A stretch of 64,000 nucleotides of DNA from Peteryoungia aggregata LMG 23059 (GCF_030814435.1 NZ_JAUSUW010000009.1:124001-188000), one strand, 5' to 3'; numbered from the stretch's first letter, positions 1 through 11,889 are shown. Notes: generated by a model not told the origin, from the sequence alone. Numbers and translations are program-made.

Positions 1-2282
<2,282 letters not shown>

Positions 2283-2350
2283 TCAGCCGGAATGATGAAA
2301 AGACGCCACGGGATTCGGGTTTCCGAATCGTCGTTTTTGCAGCGCTCGCA

Positions 2351-2450
2351 CCGTCCCTACGCCAGTATGAACTGGATCAGGTTCAACGGGTCACCGCGCT
2401 GCCATCTCGGCGTAGCGATATCTCAGCCCCTTGTCGGGACACCCCTGGTG
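2351..2450 (-). promoter_or_regulatory. TPP riboswitch (THI element) of thiC
   Basis: Read on the minus strand, the region contains the two conserved halves of the TPP aptamer: GGGGCTGAGAT in the pyrimidine-sensing arm, and ACCCGTTGAACCTGATCC followed by a terminal GCGTAGGGA strand. The outer helix pairs GGGGTGTCCC-side bases with the closing GTAGGGA segment. It lies between the preceding hydrolase gene and thiC, 107 nt before the thiC start. Confidence 0.93.
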
Positions 2451-2503
2451 AATGCGTGAAGTGTGGTCAAAAGCGTGGGCCGTGTCAACGAGCCCTTTGG
2501 CTC

Positions 2504-3589
2504 TCAAGCGTTTGTGAGAGGCACCTCGAACTGCTGACCGGGGCGCAGGCCCTTGAAGCGCTCATTACCGATACCGGCCGCAGACATGGCCGTCACAAGC
2601 GCCTTCGGCGGATCGTCGATGCCTTCATTGGTCAGCTGGAAGGTGCCGAAATGGTGGCCGATTCCGAAGGCCGCCCCGCTCAAGCGGAAGCCTTCGATCG
2701 CTTCCTCCGGGTTCTGGTGCTGCGCCTTCATGAACCAGCGCGGCTCATAAGCGCCGATCGGCATGATGGCGAGCCTGATGTCGCGGTGTTTTTCGCGCAG
2801 TTCGCGGTAGTGTTTGCCCTCGGCATAGCCGGTGTCACCGATATGGTAGATCTTGCCGCCAGGGGTCTCGATGACAAAGGCGGCCCAGAGCGCCATGCGC
2901 CTGTCGCCCATGCCGCGCGCCGACCAGTGATGGCAGGGCTCGCAATGGATGGTGACACCATTGTTGGCCTCGATGCTATCGCCCCAGTCCATCACGCTTG
3001 CCTCAATGTCCGGCACATCGCTGCGGATAATCGTGTCATTGCCGAGCGGCGTGACGAGGCGCGGCCTGTCGCGCTCGATGAGGCTTTTCAGGGTTGCGAT
3101 GTCCAGATGGTCGTAGTGGTTGTGCGTCACGATCACCACGTCGATTTTCGGCAGGTCGTCGAAGGCGACGCCGGGCGGATTGTTGCGTTTAGGCCCGGCA
3201 AACGAGACGGGGCTCGCGCGTTCAGACCAGACGGGGTCGGTCAGGATGTTCAAGCCCGCCGTCTGAATGAGCAGCGTCGCATGGCCAACCATGGTCACGA
3301 CAAGCCGGCTTCCCTCGACACGTGGCTCGGGTTTCGTCGTGACGAAATCCGCTGCCGCCACCGCCTTCGGCCAGTCAATCTTGCCGCCGCCAAATTGCCA
3401 GCGGAGCAGATCTGTGAAGCCACGCGGCTCTTCACCACCTGGATTGAAGAAGATCTTGCCGTCGAAATGATCCGAGAGGGGACCGGAATAGTAGCGGTTG
3501 CCGGCCTGTGCTTCACGCATGCCGAGGCCTCCGAGTGTGGCGGCAACGAGCCCGAAGCCCGACCATTTGAGAAAGCTGCGTCTGTTCAT
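2504..3589 (-). CDS. Exported MBL-fold metallo-hydrolase (lactamase_B_2 / NAPE-PLD-like)
   Basis: 361-residue metallo-beta-lactamase-fold hydrolase. The N-terminus MNRRSFLKWSGFGLVAATLGG has a twin-arginine pair and a hydrophobic stretch ending near AQA, suggesting Tat export to the periplasm. The metal-binding motif HxHxDH is THNHYDHLD (His156, His158, Asp160, His161), and later histidines in HCEPCHHWSARG and GDTGYAEG match the lactamase_B_2 group that includes N-acyl-phosphatidylethanolamine phospholipase D-like enzymes. Substrate cannot be told. It is transcribed toward thiC, about 50 nt before the riboswitch. Confidence 0.85.
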   Translation of the reverse strand: MNRRSFLKWSGFGLVAATLGGLGMREAQAGNRYYSGPLSDHFDGKIFFNPGGEEPRGFTDLLRWQFGGGKIDWPKAVAAADFVTTKPEPRVEGSRLVVTMVGHATLLIQTAGLNILTDPVWSERASPVSFAGPKRNNPPGVAFDDLPKIDVVIVTHNHYDHLDIATLKSLIERDRPRLVTPLGNDTIIRSDVPDIEASVMDWGDSIEANNGVTIHCEPCHHWSARGMGDRRMALWAAFVIETPGGKIYHIGDTGYAEGKHYRELREKHRDIRLAIMPIGAYEPRWFMKAQHQNPEEAIEGFRLSGAAFGIGHHFGTFQLTNEGIDDPPKALVTAMSAAGIGNERFKGLRPGQQFEVPLTNA

Positions 3590-3681
3590 GGCTCACCCAT
3601 ATGTGGTTTCGTCAATTCTACGGCAATAGCGCTGATGTAGATCGCTGAACGGGGCCGAATCCCTGAAAATCGGGGCTTCGC

Positions 3682-3710
3682 TTGACTTCCAGGCTGTTTT
3701 CCTGTTTATC
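3682..3710 (+). promoter_or_regulatory. Candidate sigma-70 promoter upstream of ffh leader
   Basis: TTGACT, a 17-nt spacer and TTTATC. The -35 is near consensus and the -10 moderate. Transcription would start near 3717, placing a structured RNA before ffh. An alternative -10 (TATAAA at 3767-3772) has no good -35. Confidence 0.45.
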
Positions 3711-3716
3711 CGGCGC

Positions 3717-3826
3717 AATCTGCGACGAGACAAGCACTCCGAGCCGCCGACCGGGACCCGTAAAGGTATAAAGAGATCCCGGAGGTCAACACCCGACAGC
3801 GCGTTGCGCCCTCGGGTGCTTTTTGG
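3717..3826 (+). ncRNA. Candidate small RNA or attenuator leader of ffh
   Basis: This gene-free region of 307 nt (3590-3896) is not featureless. Downstream of a candidate promoter there is a hairpin made by GACCGGGA (3749-3756) and TCCCGG plus GGTC (3777-3787). It is followed by a classic intrinsic terminator: CACCCGA (3790-3796) pairs with TCGGGTG (3812-3818) around a nested GCGC-GTT-GCGC stem, then CTTTTT. No plus-strand gene precedes this terminator, so it most simply ends a short RNA of about 110 nt or attenuates ffh. It lacks the 4.5S RNA tetraloop motifs. I recall a conserved RNA reported upstream of ffh in Rhizobiales but cannot confirm identity. Confidence 0.5.
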
Positions 3827-3860
3827 CTTTGCGTCTTGTTTTCCGCGTGGAGAAGACCGA

Positions 3861-3880
3861 GGTTTCGGGTGTCCGAAACC
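3861..3880 (+). promoter_or_regulatory. Perfect hairpin just before the ffh ribosome-binding site
   Basis: GGTTTCGG pairs perfectly with CCGAAACC around a GTGT loop, 4 nt before the AAGGAAGAG Shine-Dalgarno of ffh. It is a third structured element in the ffh leader and could influence translation. Confidence 0.5.
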
Positions 3881-3896
3881 ATGCAAGGAAGAGCCG

Positions 3897-5468
3897 ATGT
3901 TTGAAAACCTCCAGGACCGTCTTGGTTCCATTCTGAATGGACTGACCGGCCGTGGCGCCCTGTCCGAGGCGGATGTCTCGGCAGCGATGCGCGAGGTCCG
4001 TCGTGCGCTTCTCGAAGCCGACGTCGCGCTTGAAGTCGTCAAGGGCTTCACCGACCGTGTTCGTGAAAAGGCCGTTGGCGCCGCCGTCCTGAAGTCGATC
4101 AAGCCCGGCCAGATGGTCGTCAAGATCGTCCATGACGAGCTGGTCGAAATGCTGGGCACCGATGGCGTCGGCGTCGACCTGATGGCTGCCGCCCCTGTCG
4201 TGATCATGATGGTCGGCCTTCAGGGCTCGGGTAAAACCACCACGACCGGCAAGATTGCCAAGCGCCTGACGGATCGCGAGAAGAAGAAGGTCCTGATGGC
4301 CTCCCTCGACACGCGTCGACCGGCCGCCCAGGAGCAGCTTCGCCAGCTCGGCGTCCAGACCGGCATCGACACTTTGCCTGTGATCGCTGGCCAGTCGCCG
4401 ACCGATATCGCATCCCGTGCTGTGCAAGCCGCAAAGCTCGGCGGCCATGACGTCGTCATTCTCGATACCGCCGGCCGCACGCATATCGACGAGCCGCTGA
4501 TGATCGAGATGGCCGAGATCAAGGCCCGCTCGAAGCCGCATGAAATCCTGCTGGTCGCCGATGCGCTGACCGGTCAGGACGCCGTCAATCTCGCCCGCAA
4601 TTTCGACGAGCGCGTCGGCATCACCGGTCTCGTGCTGACCCGTATGGACGGCGACGGACGCGGCGGTGCAGCCCTTTCGATGCGTGCCGTCACCGGCAAG
4701 CCAATCAAGCTGATCGGTGTCGGCGAAAAGATGACGGAGCTCGACGAGTTCCATCCGCGCCGTATCGCAGACCGCATCCTCGGCATGGGCGACATCGTCT
4801 CGCTGGTCGAGAAGGCCGCCGAGAACATCGACGCGGAAAAAGCCCGCGCCATGGCCGAGAAGATGGCCAAGGGCAAGTTCGACCTCAATGACCTGGCCGA
4901 GCAGATCAAGCAGATGCAGGCCATGGGCGGCATGGGCGGGATCATGGGCATGATGCCGGGCATGGCCGGCATGAAGGACAAGATTTCGGCCGCCGGCCTG
5001 GACGACAAGGTCTTCAAACGCCAGCTCGCGATCATCTCTTCGATGACCAAGGCCGAGCGCGCCAATCCTGATCTGCTCAAGCATTCCCGCAAGAAGCGCA
5101 TCGCGGCCGGCTCCGGCACCGACGCCTCCGACATCAACAAGCTTTTGAAGATGCATCGCCAGATGGCCGACATGATGAAGGCCATGGGCGGCAAGAAGGG
5201 CGGCGGCATGATGAAGCAGATGATGGGCGGCCTTGCCTCGAAGATGGGTCTTGGCGGTATGGGTGGCGGCATGGGCATGCCTGACCTGTCGAAGATGGAT
5301 CCGAAGCAGCTCGAGGCACTCGCCAAGCAGGCGGAAGCCGCCGGCATCAAGCCGGGTGGTCTGCCCGGTCTGGGCGCCGGTGGCCTGCCGGGTCTCGGTG
5401 GTCCGAAGCTCCCCGGTCTCGGCGGCGGCGGTTTCCCGGGCCTTCCCGGCCTGCCGAAGAAGAAGTGA
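3897..5468 (+). CDS. ffh: Signal recognition particle protein Ffh
   Basis: GTPase subunit of the signal recognition particle, which brings nascent membrane proteins to the FtsY receptor. 523 residues: N domain (MFENLQDRLGSILNGLTG), G domain with P-loop GLQGSGKTTT and DTAGRTH, then a methionine-rich M domain (GGMGGIMGMMPGMAGMK) that binds signal sequences and 4.5S RNA. The C-terminus is a Pro-Gly-Leu repeat tail of about 35 residues. An upstream in-frame ATG at 3804 was rejected because it falls inside the terminator hairpin and has no RBS; the chosen ATG follows AAGGAAGAG. Confidence 0.96.
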   Translation: MFENLQDRLGSILNGLTGRGALSEADVSAAMREVRRALLEADVALEVVKGFTDRVREKAVGAAVLKSIKPGQMVVKIVHDELVEMLGTDGVGVDLMAAAPVVIMMVGLQGSGKTTTTGKIAKRLTDREKKKVLMASLDTRRPAAQEQLRQLGVQTGIDTLPVIAGQSPTDIASRAVQAAKLGGHDVVILDTAGRTHIDEPLMIEMAEIKARSKPHEILLVADALTGQDAVNLARNFDERVGITGLVLTRMDGDGRGGAALSMRAVTGKPIKLIGVGEKMTELDEFHPRRIADRILGMGDIVSLVEKAAENIDAEKARAMAEKMAKGKFDLNDLAEQIKQMQAMGGMGGIMGMMPGMAGMKDKISAAGLDDKVFKRQLAIISSMTKAERANPDLLKHSRKKRIAAGSGTDASDINKLLKMHRQMADMMKAMGGKKGGGMMKQMMGGLASKMGLGGMGGGMGMPDLSKMDPKQLEALAKQAEAAGIKPGGLPGLGAGGLPGLGGPKLPGLGGGGFPGLPGLPKKK

Positions 5469-5478
5469 GGAGGGGCCT

Positions 5479-5799
5479 GTGATCGATCCGTCCGTCAAGG
5501 AACAGCTCGCCGGCTATCGCCAGTCGATCGACAACATCGATGCGGCGTTGGTCCACATGCTGGCGGAACGCTTCCGCTGCACCAAGGCCGTCGGCGTGCT
5601 GAAGGCCACCCACGAATTGCCGCCGGCGGACCCGGCGCGCGAGGAATACCAGATCACCCGCCTGCGCCGTCTGGCACAGGATGCCAATCTGGATCCGGAT
5701 TTCGCCGAGAAGTTCCTGAACTTCATCATCACCGAAGTCATCCGGCATCATGAAGCCATTGCCGCCGAACATGGCGGTGCAACCGAAAAGACCGCCTGA
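5479..5799 (+). CDS. Chorismate mutase (AroQ class)
   Basis: Converts chorismate to prephenate for phenylalanine and tyrosine synthesis. This monofunctional, all-helical AroQ-type domain of 106 residues has the typical R(Q)[17 protein letters not shown] first helix, a KxxGxLK-like segment and the R-E-x-x-x segment ([15 protein letters not shown]). A GTG start 10 nt after the ffh stop, preceded by GAGGAGGGG, gives the shortest sensible N-terminus; the longer in-frame ORF would lie mostly inside ffh. The tight spacing implies co-transcription with ffh and rpsP. Confidence 0.88.
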   Translation: MIDPSVKEQLAGYRQSIDNIDAALVHMLAERFRCTKAVGVLKATHELPPADPAREEYQITRLRRLAQDANLDPDFAEKFLNFIITEVIRHHEAIAAEHGGATEKTA

Positions 5800-5866
5800 C
5801 GGCGGCCTCAACAAGAAAAACAGGCATGCCCCGGCAGCCCGCATCGAAAACCTAAGGAGTAATACA

Positions 5867-6241
5867 ATGTCCCTCAAGATTCGTCTCGCCCGCGGTGGTT
5901 CCAAGAAGCGCCCGTACTACCAGATCGTTGTTGCTGACGCCCGCGCACCGCGCGACGGCCGTTTCCTTGACAAGGTCGGTTCCTGGAACCCGATGCTCGG
6001 CAAGGACAACGAAAAGCGCGTCGAGCTGAACGTTGAAGCCATCAAGGCATGGGTTGCCAAGGGCGCCCAGCCGACCGACCGCGTCCTGCGTTTCATGGCT
6101 GAAGCCGGTCTCGCCGAGCGCGCTGCCCGCGTAAACCCGGACAAGGCAAAGCCGGGCAAGAAGGCCCAGGAACGCGCCGCCGAGAAGGCACAGAAGGCAG
6201 CCGACGCTGCTGCAGCTGCTTCGGAAGCCGCCGCAGAATAA
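5867..6241 (+). CDS. rpsP: 30S ribosomal protein bS16
   Basis: Small-subunit ribosomal protein. The N-terminal 80 residues ([21 protein letters not shown]) are canonical S16; residues about 90-124 form an Ala/Lys/Glu-rich tail common in alphaproteobacteria. 124 residues. The start follows AAGGAGTAATACA; a longer ORF from 5750 was rejected because it overlaps the chorismate mutase end. A strong terminator follows. Confidence 0.97.
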   Translation: MSLKIRLARGGSKKRPYYQIVVADARAPRDGRFLDKVGSWNPMLGKDNEKRVELNVEAIKAWVAKGAQPTDRVLRFMAEAGLAERAARVNPDKAKPGKKAQERAAEKAQKAADAAAAASEAAAE

Positions 6242-6263
6242 TCGGCATCAAGCCGTTTTCAGC

Positions 6264-6292
6264 GGGCGGTGGGTCACCCCACCGCCCGTTTT
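6264..6292 (+). terminator. Rho-independent terminator after rpsP
   Basis: Perfect 10-bp stem GGGCGGTGGG / CCCACCGCCC with a TCAC loop, followed by GTTTTT, 23 nt after the rpsP stop. It separates ffh-rpsP from rimM-trmD at least partly. Confidence 0.9.
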
Positions 6293-6364
6293 TGCGTTTT
6301 CTTTCCCCGTCGTTCCGCCTAAAAGGAATGTCGAACCGATGCCTCTGCAGGACCGTTCTCACCC

Positions 6365-6943
6365 ATGAGCAAGCTTGAAAACCCGATACTGATGGCCGTT
6401 ATCGGCGCTGCCCAGGGGCTGCGCGGCGAAGTGCGGGTGAAGACATTCACCGAAGATCCGCTTGGCCTCGGCGACTATGGCGTGCTTTACAGTGCCGACG
6501 GTCGCAAATTCGAGATCCTGGAGATCCGTGACGGTAAGACCGTCGCCATCGTGCGCTTTCGCGGCATCAATGACCGCAACGCTGCCGAGGTGCTGAACGG
6601 AACCGAACTCTTCGTCGATCGCGACGCTCTGCCGGATGATGATCTTGATGAGGACGAGTTCTACTATGCCGATCTCGAAGGCCTCGAGGTCTATGACGCC
6701 GAGAACAATCACTACGGTGCCGTAACTGCCGTGTATGACTTCGGCGCCGGTGATCTCCTCGAACTCAAGGGGCCGGGCAAGCGCCCCGTGCTCATTCCGT
6801 TTTCCGAAGCTGCAGTGCTCGAAATCGATCTCGAAGGCGGCCGGCTTCTGGTCGATCCGATTGCCGCTGGTCTGAAGGATGACGGCGAAGAAAAGCCCTA
6901 TGGCAATGCCGGCGGCAAGCCCCGCCCGAACAATGGTCGCTGA
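6365..6943 (+). CDS. rimM: Ribosome maturation factor RimM
   Basis: 16S rRNA processing protein that binds S19 during 30S assembly. 192 residues: N-terminal RimM beta-barrel ([21 protein letters not shown]), an acidic linker ([19 protein letters not shown]), then a PRC-barrel domain ending in VDPIAAGL, with a low-complexity tail. It lies 8 nt upstream of trmD, as in many bacteria. Confidence 0.95.
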   Translation: MSKLENPILMAVIGAAQGLRGEVRVKTFTEDPLGLGDYGVLYSADGRKFEILEIRDGKTVAIVRFRGINDRNAAEVLNGTELFVDRDALPDDDLDEDEFYYADLEGLEVYDAENNHYGAVTAVYDFGAGDLLELKGPGKRPVLIPFSEAAVLEIDLEGGRLLVDPIAAGLKDDGEEKPYGNAGGKPRPNNGR

Positions 6944-6950
6944 GCGCCCC

Positions 6951-7643
6951 ATGCCCTTCAAGGCCTCCATTCTGACGCTCTATCCGGACATGTTTCCGGG
7001 GCATCTTGGTTTGGCACTTGCGGGCCGCGCGCTGGAGCGCGGCGACTGGTCGATCGAAGCGGTCCAAATTCGGGATTTTGCCGAGGACAAGCACCGCAGT
7101 GTCGACGATACGCCGTCTGGCGGTGGCGCCGGTATGGTGCTGCGCCCCAATGTCCTGGCCCGGGCCATCGACTCTATAGCTGACGATGGACGCCCGCGCC
7201 TGTTGATGAGCCCACGTGGCCGGCCGCTCACCCAGGAGCGGGTTCGCGCATTGGCGGAAGGCGAGGGCGTGGTGATTGTCTGCGGTCGCTTCGAAGGCGT
7301 CGACCAACGGGTGATCGATGCGCGCCAGCTCGAAGAGGTTTCCATCGGCGACTATATTCTTTCCGGCGGGGAGCCTGCAGCACTCACAGTGCTCGATGCC
7401 GTGGTACGTATTCTCCCGGGGGTCATGGGAAACCAGCTCTCCGGCGTGCATGAGAGCTTCGAGGGCGGATTGCTCGAACACCCGCAATATACCCGCCCGC
7501 AGGTCTTCGAGGGGCGGGAAATACCCGAGGTGCTCACCTCAGGCAATCATGCGGCGATCGAGAAATGGCGCCATGCGCAGGCGGTTGCGCTTACGCGCGA
7601 ACGTCGTCCCGACCTTCTGCCCACTCAGCCGGTGAAGAAGTAA
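6951..7643 (+). CDS. trmD: tRNA (guanine-N1)-methyltransferase TrmD
   Basis: SPOUT-class enzyme that methylates G37 of tRNAs to prevent frameshifting. 230 residues starting [17 protein letters not shown]; the SAM-binding trefoil-knot segment ([19 protein letters not shown]) and [10 protein letters not shown] loop are intact. The upstream in-frame ATG at 6879 lies inside rimM and was rejected. The 3' end overlaps the convergent TauE/SafE gene by 19 nt. Confidence 0.96.
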   Translation: MPFKASILTLYPDMFPGHLGLALAGRALERGDWSIEAVQIRDFAEDKHRSVDDTPSGGGAGMVLRPNVLARAIDSIADDGRPRLLMSPRGRPLTQERVRALAEGEGVVIVCGRFEGVDQRVIDARQLEEVSIGDYILSGGEPAALTVLDAVVRILPGVMGNQLSGVHESFEGGLLEHPQYTRPQVFEGREIPEVLTSGNHAAIEKWRHAQAVALTRERRPDLLPTQPVKK

Positions 7644-8371
7644 TAGACGGCGAGCGCCAGCCCTGCCGCTACGACGACCCAGCGCAGGATCGCCTGCGGC
7701 ACCTTCTTCGCAACCGCCACGCCCGCGTAGCCCCCGGCTGCCACCGCCGGGATCATGATGACGGCATGCAGCCAGGAAATCGCGCCTGCCCCGACGAAGA
7801 CGAGGATTGCGACAGCGGCAATCACGATCGACAGGAAGTTTTTGAGCGCATTGAGGCGGTGATAATCTCCACCGCTTGCGAGCCCCAGCGATGCCAGCAT
7901 CATGATGCCCATTCCGGCACCGAAGAAGCCGCCATAAAAGGAGGTCGCACCCTGCAGCGTCAGGCCGAGCGGGGTGGCAGGATGGCTTTCTCCCTTGGTC
8001 TTTGGCCGGAGCTTCGGGCCCGCCGCAAAGATCAGGGTCGCGCCGAGCAGCAGCCATGGCACCATGGCGCGAAACGCCGGGTTGGACAGCGAGATCAGGA
8101 AGAGTGCGCCGCCGAGCGCGCCGACAGCCGAGACGCCTGCGAGGATCCAGGCACTCCGACCCATGGCCTTCAGCTCCTTGCCATAGGCCAGTGTCGAGGT
8201 GATGTAGCCGGGAAACTGGATGACCGATGAGGTCGCGTTGGCACTGATCGGCGGCAGGCCGGCAAGCGTCAGAGCGCCGAAGGTCAGGAAGGTTCCGCCG
8301 CCCGCAATCGCGTTGACCGCCCCTGACAGGAAGCCTGCGCCAAACAGCAGAAGTATCAGTGCAATCGACAT
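7625..8371 (-). CDS. Sulfite exporter TauE/SafE family membrane protein
   Basis: 248-residue inner-membrane protein of about eight hydrophobic segments, with the family signature near the N-terminus ([21 protein letters not shown]). Members move sulfur compounds or organic acids; substrate here is unknown. The ATG at 8371 sits 8-9 nt after GGAGGAG; a second ATG at 8380 abuts that RBS and is less likely. Convergent with trmD, divergent from rplS. Confidence 0.85.
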   Translation of the reverse strand: MSIALILLLFGAGFLSGAVNAIAGGGTFLTFGALTLAGLPPISANATSSVIQFPGYITSTLAYGKELKAMGRSAWILAGVSAVGALGGALFLISLSNPAFRAMVPWLLLGATLIFAAGPKLRPKTKGESHPATPLGLTLQGATSFYGGFFGAGMGIMMLASLGLASGGDYHRLNALKNFLSIVIAAVAILVFVGAGAISWLHAVIMIPAVAAGGYAGVAVAKKVPQAILRWVVVAAGLALAVYYFFTG

Positions 8372-8648
8372 GAGAACCATCTCCTCCAGAACGAGGGACC
8401 GTGATAGGAGGAGACATCCTGCGCCGCAAGGCTTCCCAAGGGATCGGGCATGCAAAAATTCACCGCCCCAGGGGTGACAAGCGGGCCGTCTTGGTGTATT
8501 GGCCGCCTCGGAAATGGGCGTTTCGCCCGTCTGCCACAACAAAGAACTGCGAATTCGCTCCGGCCCTAAGGGGTCAATATCCTCAGGCATCGTTCCAAGG
8601 GATCATCGTCGAGCGCTCTGGCTGATTCAGAAGAAACCGAGGTTAGAC

Positions 8649-9179
8649 ATGAACATCATTCAGCAGCTGGAAGCCGAACAGGCCGCCAAGATCGAAGCCA
8701 AGCGCAAGCTTCCGGAATTCTCCCCGGGCGACACGCTGCGCGTCAACGTCACCGTCAAGGAAGGCAACCGTACCCGCGTACAGGCCTATGAAGGCGTTTG
8801 CATCGCTCGTTCGGGCGCAGGCATCAACGAAAGCTTCACGGTTCGCAAGATCTCCTACGGCGAAGGCGTCGAGCGCGTATTCCCGGTCTACTCGCCGCTC
8901 GTCGAAAGCGTCGAAATCGTTCGCCGCGGTAAGGTCCGTCGCGCCAAGCTGTACTACCTGCGCGATCGTCGCGGTAAGTCTGCTCGTATCGTCGAGAACA
9001 CCGGCACCCGCGCCCGCAAGCTGAACGACGCCGAGCGCGCCGCCGTTGCCGAAGAAAAGGCACGTCTGGAAGCCGAGAAGGTCGCAGCAGCACAGGCTCT
9101 GGCCGCCGAAAAGGCAGCAGCTGAAGCCGCTGAAAAGGCCGCTGCCGCTGAAGCCGCTGCTGCCGCTTCTGCCGAATAA
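8649..9179 (+). CDS. rplS: 50S ribosomal protein bL19
   Basis: Large-subunit protein at the 30S-50S interface. Residues 1-120 are canonical L19 ([43 protein letters not shown]). Residues about 130-176 form an Ala/Glu/Lys helical tail, an extension common in alphaproteobacteria. The start follows GAAACCGAGGTTAGAC. The 277-nt upstream region has a possible promoter (GTGACA-N17-TATTGG, 8475-8503) leaving a 5' leader of about 140 nt. Confidence 0.96.
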   Translation: MNIIQQLEAEQAAKIEAKRKLPEFSPGDTLRVNVTVKEGNRTRVQAYEGVCIARSGAGINESFTVRKISYGEGVERVFPVYSPLVESVEIVRRGKVRRAKLYYLRDRRGKSARIVENTGTRARKLNDAERAAVAEEKARLEAEKVAAAQALAAEKAAAEAAEKAAAAEAAAAASAE

Positions 9180-9203
9180 GCAGACACCAGAACGCATTGA
9201 TGA

Positions 9204-9230
9204 AAGGCTCCGGGTTCCGGAGCCTTTTTT
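9204..9230 (+). terminator. Rho-independent terminator after rplS
   Basis: Perfect 10-bp stem AAGGCTCCGG / CCGGAGCCTT, loop GTT, followed by a T tract, 25 nt after rplS. It lies just before the convergent EamA gene end. Confidence 0.93.
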
Positions 9231-9245
9231 CGTTTGAGCTTTGGG

Positions 9246-10076
9246 TTAGAGACTGACGCTGATTGCGCCGCCGGCAACGATCAGGCAGGCGAGAAGCCTG
9301 CGGACGGTCAGAGGTTCGCCCAGCAGAAGGGCTCCGATCAGCACTGCGAAGACGACGCTCGTCTCGCGTACCGCAGTCACGAGGCCTGCCGGTGCGTAGG
9401 CGTAGGCCACCACGACTAGGCCATAGGCGAGCATGGCTACCACGCCGCCACCGACTGCCTTCCAGGTCACGGGTGACTTCAGGTCGACGACGAGGCCGCG
9501 GCGGGTGATCATGAAGGTGATCGTGATCATCATGCCGAACAGGAAGAGAACCCAGAGCGCGTAAGTCACGGGTTGTTCGACCATCTTTACGCCGCGCGAA
9601 TCGACCGTCGAATAGCAGGCGATGATCAGGCCCGTCGTCAGGGCGAACAGGATCGACGAGGTTGCTGCCCTCGTCTTGCCGAGCGACAGGCTCATGATCC
9701 CGGTCGCAATCAGGAGGACGCCGAGCGTTTGCCAGGTGCCGAGGATCTCTCCGAAGAAGAGGAAGCCGCCGAGTGTTACCAGCAGCGGCACGGTGCCACG
9801 CACGATCGGGTAGACCTGGCCGAGTTCCCCATGGCGATAGGCGGCGACGAGAAACAGGCTGTAGCCCACCTGCAGGCCTGCCGACAGCAGGATATAGGGC
9901 CATGCGCCTGGTCCGGGGAGCGGCAGCATGAACAGGAAGGGCAGGCAGATGACGCTGCCGGCGAGGCTCATGACGGTGATCGACCAGAGACGATCCGCAC
10001 CGGTTCGAAGAAAGGCATTCCAGCTCGCGTGCAGGATAGCAGCAAGGAGCGCGAGGCAGACGGCAACGGTGCTCAC
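9246..10076 (-). CDS. EamA/DMT-family transporter
   Basis: 276-residue inner-membrane transporter of the drug/metabolite superfamily. It has about ten hydrophobic segments in two five-helix repeats; the second half (LAYGLVVVAYAYAPAGLVTAVRETSVVFAVLIGALLLGE) is a typical EamA repeat end. The start is a GTG (STVAVCLALLAAILHASWNAF). Substrate unknown. Confidence 0.82.
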   Translation of the reverse strand: MSTVAVCLALLAAILHASWNAFLRTGADRLWSITVMSLAGSVICLPFLFMLPLPGPGAWPYILLSAGLQVGYSLFLVAAYRHGELGQVYPIVRGTVPLLVTLGGFLFFGEILGTWQTLGVLLIATGIMSLSLGKTRAATSSILFALTTGLIIACYSTVDSRGVKMVEQPVTYALWVLFLFGMMITITFMITRRGLVVDLKSPVTWKAVGGGVVAMLAYGLVVVAYAYAPAGLVTAVRETSVVFAVLIGALLLGEPLTVRRLLACLIVAGGAISVSL

Positions 10077-10202
10077 GACCGCTGCCTGCGGGTCGAGGGT
10101 GTGAAATCAGGGATGTTCATGGGGGACCTTTAAGGCGGCATATGACAGTTTTGCGACACCGTGACGATAGTCGCTTCGGTCATGTTTGCAACCGGCCAGA
10201 CA

Positions 10203-10233
10203 AAATGAAACCGCCCGCTTGTGCAGCGGGCGG
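10203..10233 (-). terminator. Terminator after leuC
   Basis: On the minus strand CCGCCCGC pairs with GCGGGCGG around a 7-nt loop, followed by TTTCATTTTG, 29 nt past the leuC stop. Confidence 0.85.
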
Positions 10234-10261
10234 CTGATGTCACGTCAAGTCTGGCTGCGGC

Positions 10262-11671
10262 TTAGTTGAAGTCGCGGATATCGACGAAGTGACCGGCAAC
10301 GGCGGCTGCGGCTGCCATGGCAGGCGACACCAGATGGGTGCGGCCCTTGAAGCCCTGGCGTCCCTCGAAGTTGCGGTTCGAGGTCGAGGCGCAACGCTCG
10401 CCCGGCTTCAGGCGGTCGTCGTTCATGGCGAGGCACATCGAGCAGCCCGGCTCGCGCCAGTCGAAGCCTGCGGCCTTGAAGATCTTGTCGAGGCCTTCCG
10501 CTTCTGCCTGTTCCTTCACGAGGCCAGAGCCCGGGACGATCATGGCCGATACGGTGGAAGCCACCGTCTTGCCTTCGACGACCTTGGCCACTTCGCGCAG
10601 GTCCTCGATACGACCGTTGGTGCAGGAGCCGATGAAGACGCGGTCGACGGCGATGTCGGTGATCTTGGTGCCTGGCTTCAGACCCATATAGTCGAGCGCG
10701 CGCCACTTGGAGGTGCGCTTCGTTTCATCCTGAATGTCATCGGGGTTCGGGACGACGCCTTCGATCGAGACGACGTCCTCCGGCGAGGAGCCCCAGGAGA
10801 CGATCGGCGGCAGGTTGGCAGCGTCGAGTACGACGACGCGGTCGAAATGCGCACCTTCATCGGACTTCAGCGTCTTCCAGTAGGAAATCGCCTGCTCCAG
10901 CGCTTCGCCCTTCGGCGCGCGCGGCTTGTCCTTGATGTATTCGAAGGTCTTTTCATCCGGTGCGATGAGGCCAGCGCGGGCACCGCCTTCGATCGTCATG
11001 TTGCAGACGGTCATACGGCCTTCCATCGAGAGCGCCTCGATCGCTTCACCGGCGAACTCGATGACGTGGCCGGTGCCACCTGCCGTGCCGATCTCGCCGA
11101 TGATCGCGAGGATGATGTCCTTTGCTGTCACGCCTTCGGGCAACTTCCCGTCGACGCGCACCAGCATGTTCTTTGCCTTCTGCTGGATCAGCGTCTGGGT
11201 GGCGAGCACATGCTCGACTTCAGACGTGCCGATACCATGGGCCAGCGCGCCGAAGGCACCATGCGTCGAGGTGTGGCTGTCGCCGCAGACAATGGTCATG
11301 CCCGGCAGGGTGAAGCCCTGTTCCGGGCCGACGATGTGCACGATGCCCTGGCGCTTGTCGGATGCGGAGTAGTATTCGACGCCGAATTCGGCAGCATTGG
11401 TGGCGAGCGCCTCAACCTGGATGCGGCTTTCCTCGTTCTTGATGCCGAGATGGCGGTCCGGCGAAGTCGGAACGTTATGGTCGACCACGGCCAGCGTCTT
11501 CTGCGGTGCGCGAACCTTGCGGCCGGCCATGCGCAGCCCTTCGAAGGCCTGCGGAGACGTCACTTCATGGACGAGGTGACGGTCGATGTAGAGAAGACAG
11601 GTACCGTCGTCCTGGCGATCAACGACGTGGTCGTCCCAGATCTTGTCGTAAAGGGTGCGAGGTGAGCTCAT
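10262..11671 (-). CDS. leuC: 3-isopropylmalate dehydratase large subunit LeuC
   Basis: Aconitase-family 4Fe-4S enzyme isomerising 2- to 3-isopropylmalate in leucine synthesis, acting with LeuD (50.2-50.8 kb here). 469 residues. Cluster ligands are in GSCTNGR and [24 protein letters not shown] is a family block. The start [15 protein letters not shown] matches the family; the longer ORF start at 11830 was rejected. Not in an operon with leuB or leuD. Confidence 0.97.
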   Translation of the reverse strand: MSSPRTLYDKIWDDHVVDRQDDGTCLLYIDRHLVHEVTSPQAFEGLRMAGRKVRAPQKTLAVVDHNVPTSPDRHLGIKNEESRIQVEALATNAAEFGVEYYSASDKRQGIVHIVGPEQGFTLPGMTIVCGDSHTSTHGAFGALAHGIGTSEVEHVLATQTLIQQKAKNMLVRVDGKLPEGVTAKDIILAIIGEIGTAGGTGHVIEFAGEAIEALSMEGRMTVCNMTIEGGARAGLIAPDEKTFEYIKDKPRAPKGEALEQAISYWKTLKSDEGAHFDRVVVLDAANLPPIVSWGSSPEDVVSIEGVVPNPDDIQDETKRTSKWRALDYMGLKPGTKITDIAVDRVFIGSCTNGRIEDLREVAKVVEGKTVASTVSAMIVPGSGLVKEQAEAEGLDKIFKAAGFDWREPGCSMCLAMNDDRLKPGERCASTSNRNFEGRQGFKGRTHLVSPAMAAAAAVAGHFVDIRDFN

Positions 11672-11889
11672 GGCTAAGTTCCGTCCAGACTGAGGAAAGG
11701 ATTTTTGAGTGTTCAGGATGCATCGACGCCGACCGTGCGGCGCAAGGCGCTCAGCCGCGGAGGCTCGCGAGTGCCCCTTGAACGCGCGCGAAGAAGCGTG
11801 CCGGCAGGCGCTTGTGGTCCTGCAGCACAATAAACTGGTTCGCGAGGCATCCGAATTTCGATCCCATGAGCGGCGTCATACCAGTTTTC

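Noticed and set aside
3717..3826. 4.5S (SRP) RNA as an explanation of the ffh leader
   Set aside because: The conserved GGAA-tetraloop and asymmetric internal loop of SRP RNA are not seen.
3804..3896. N-terminal extension of ffh from an upstream ATG
   Set aside because: It lies in the terminator hairpin and lacks an RBS; Ffh proteins start with the MFENL block.
3786..5498. 570-codon minus-strand frame opposite ffh
   Set aside because: Low-complexity His/Asp/Leu/Gly composition typical of a shadow of a GC-rich gene; ffh is unambiguous on the plus strand.
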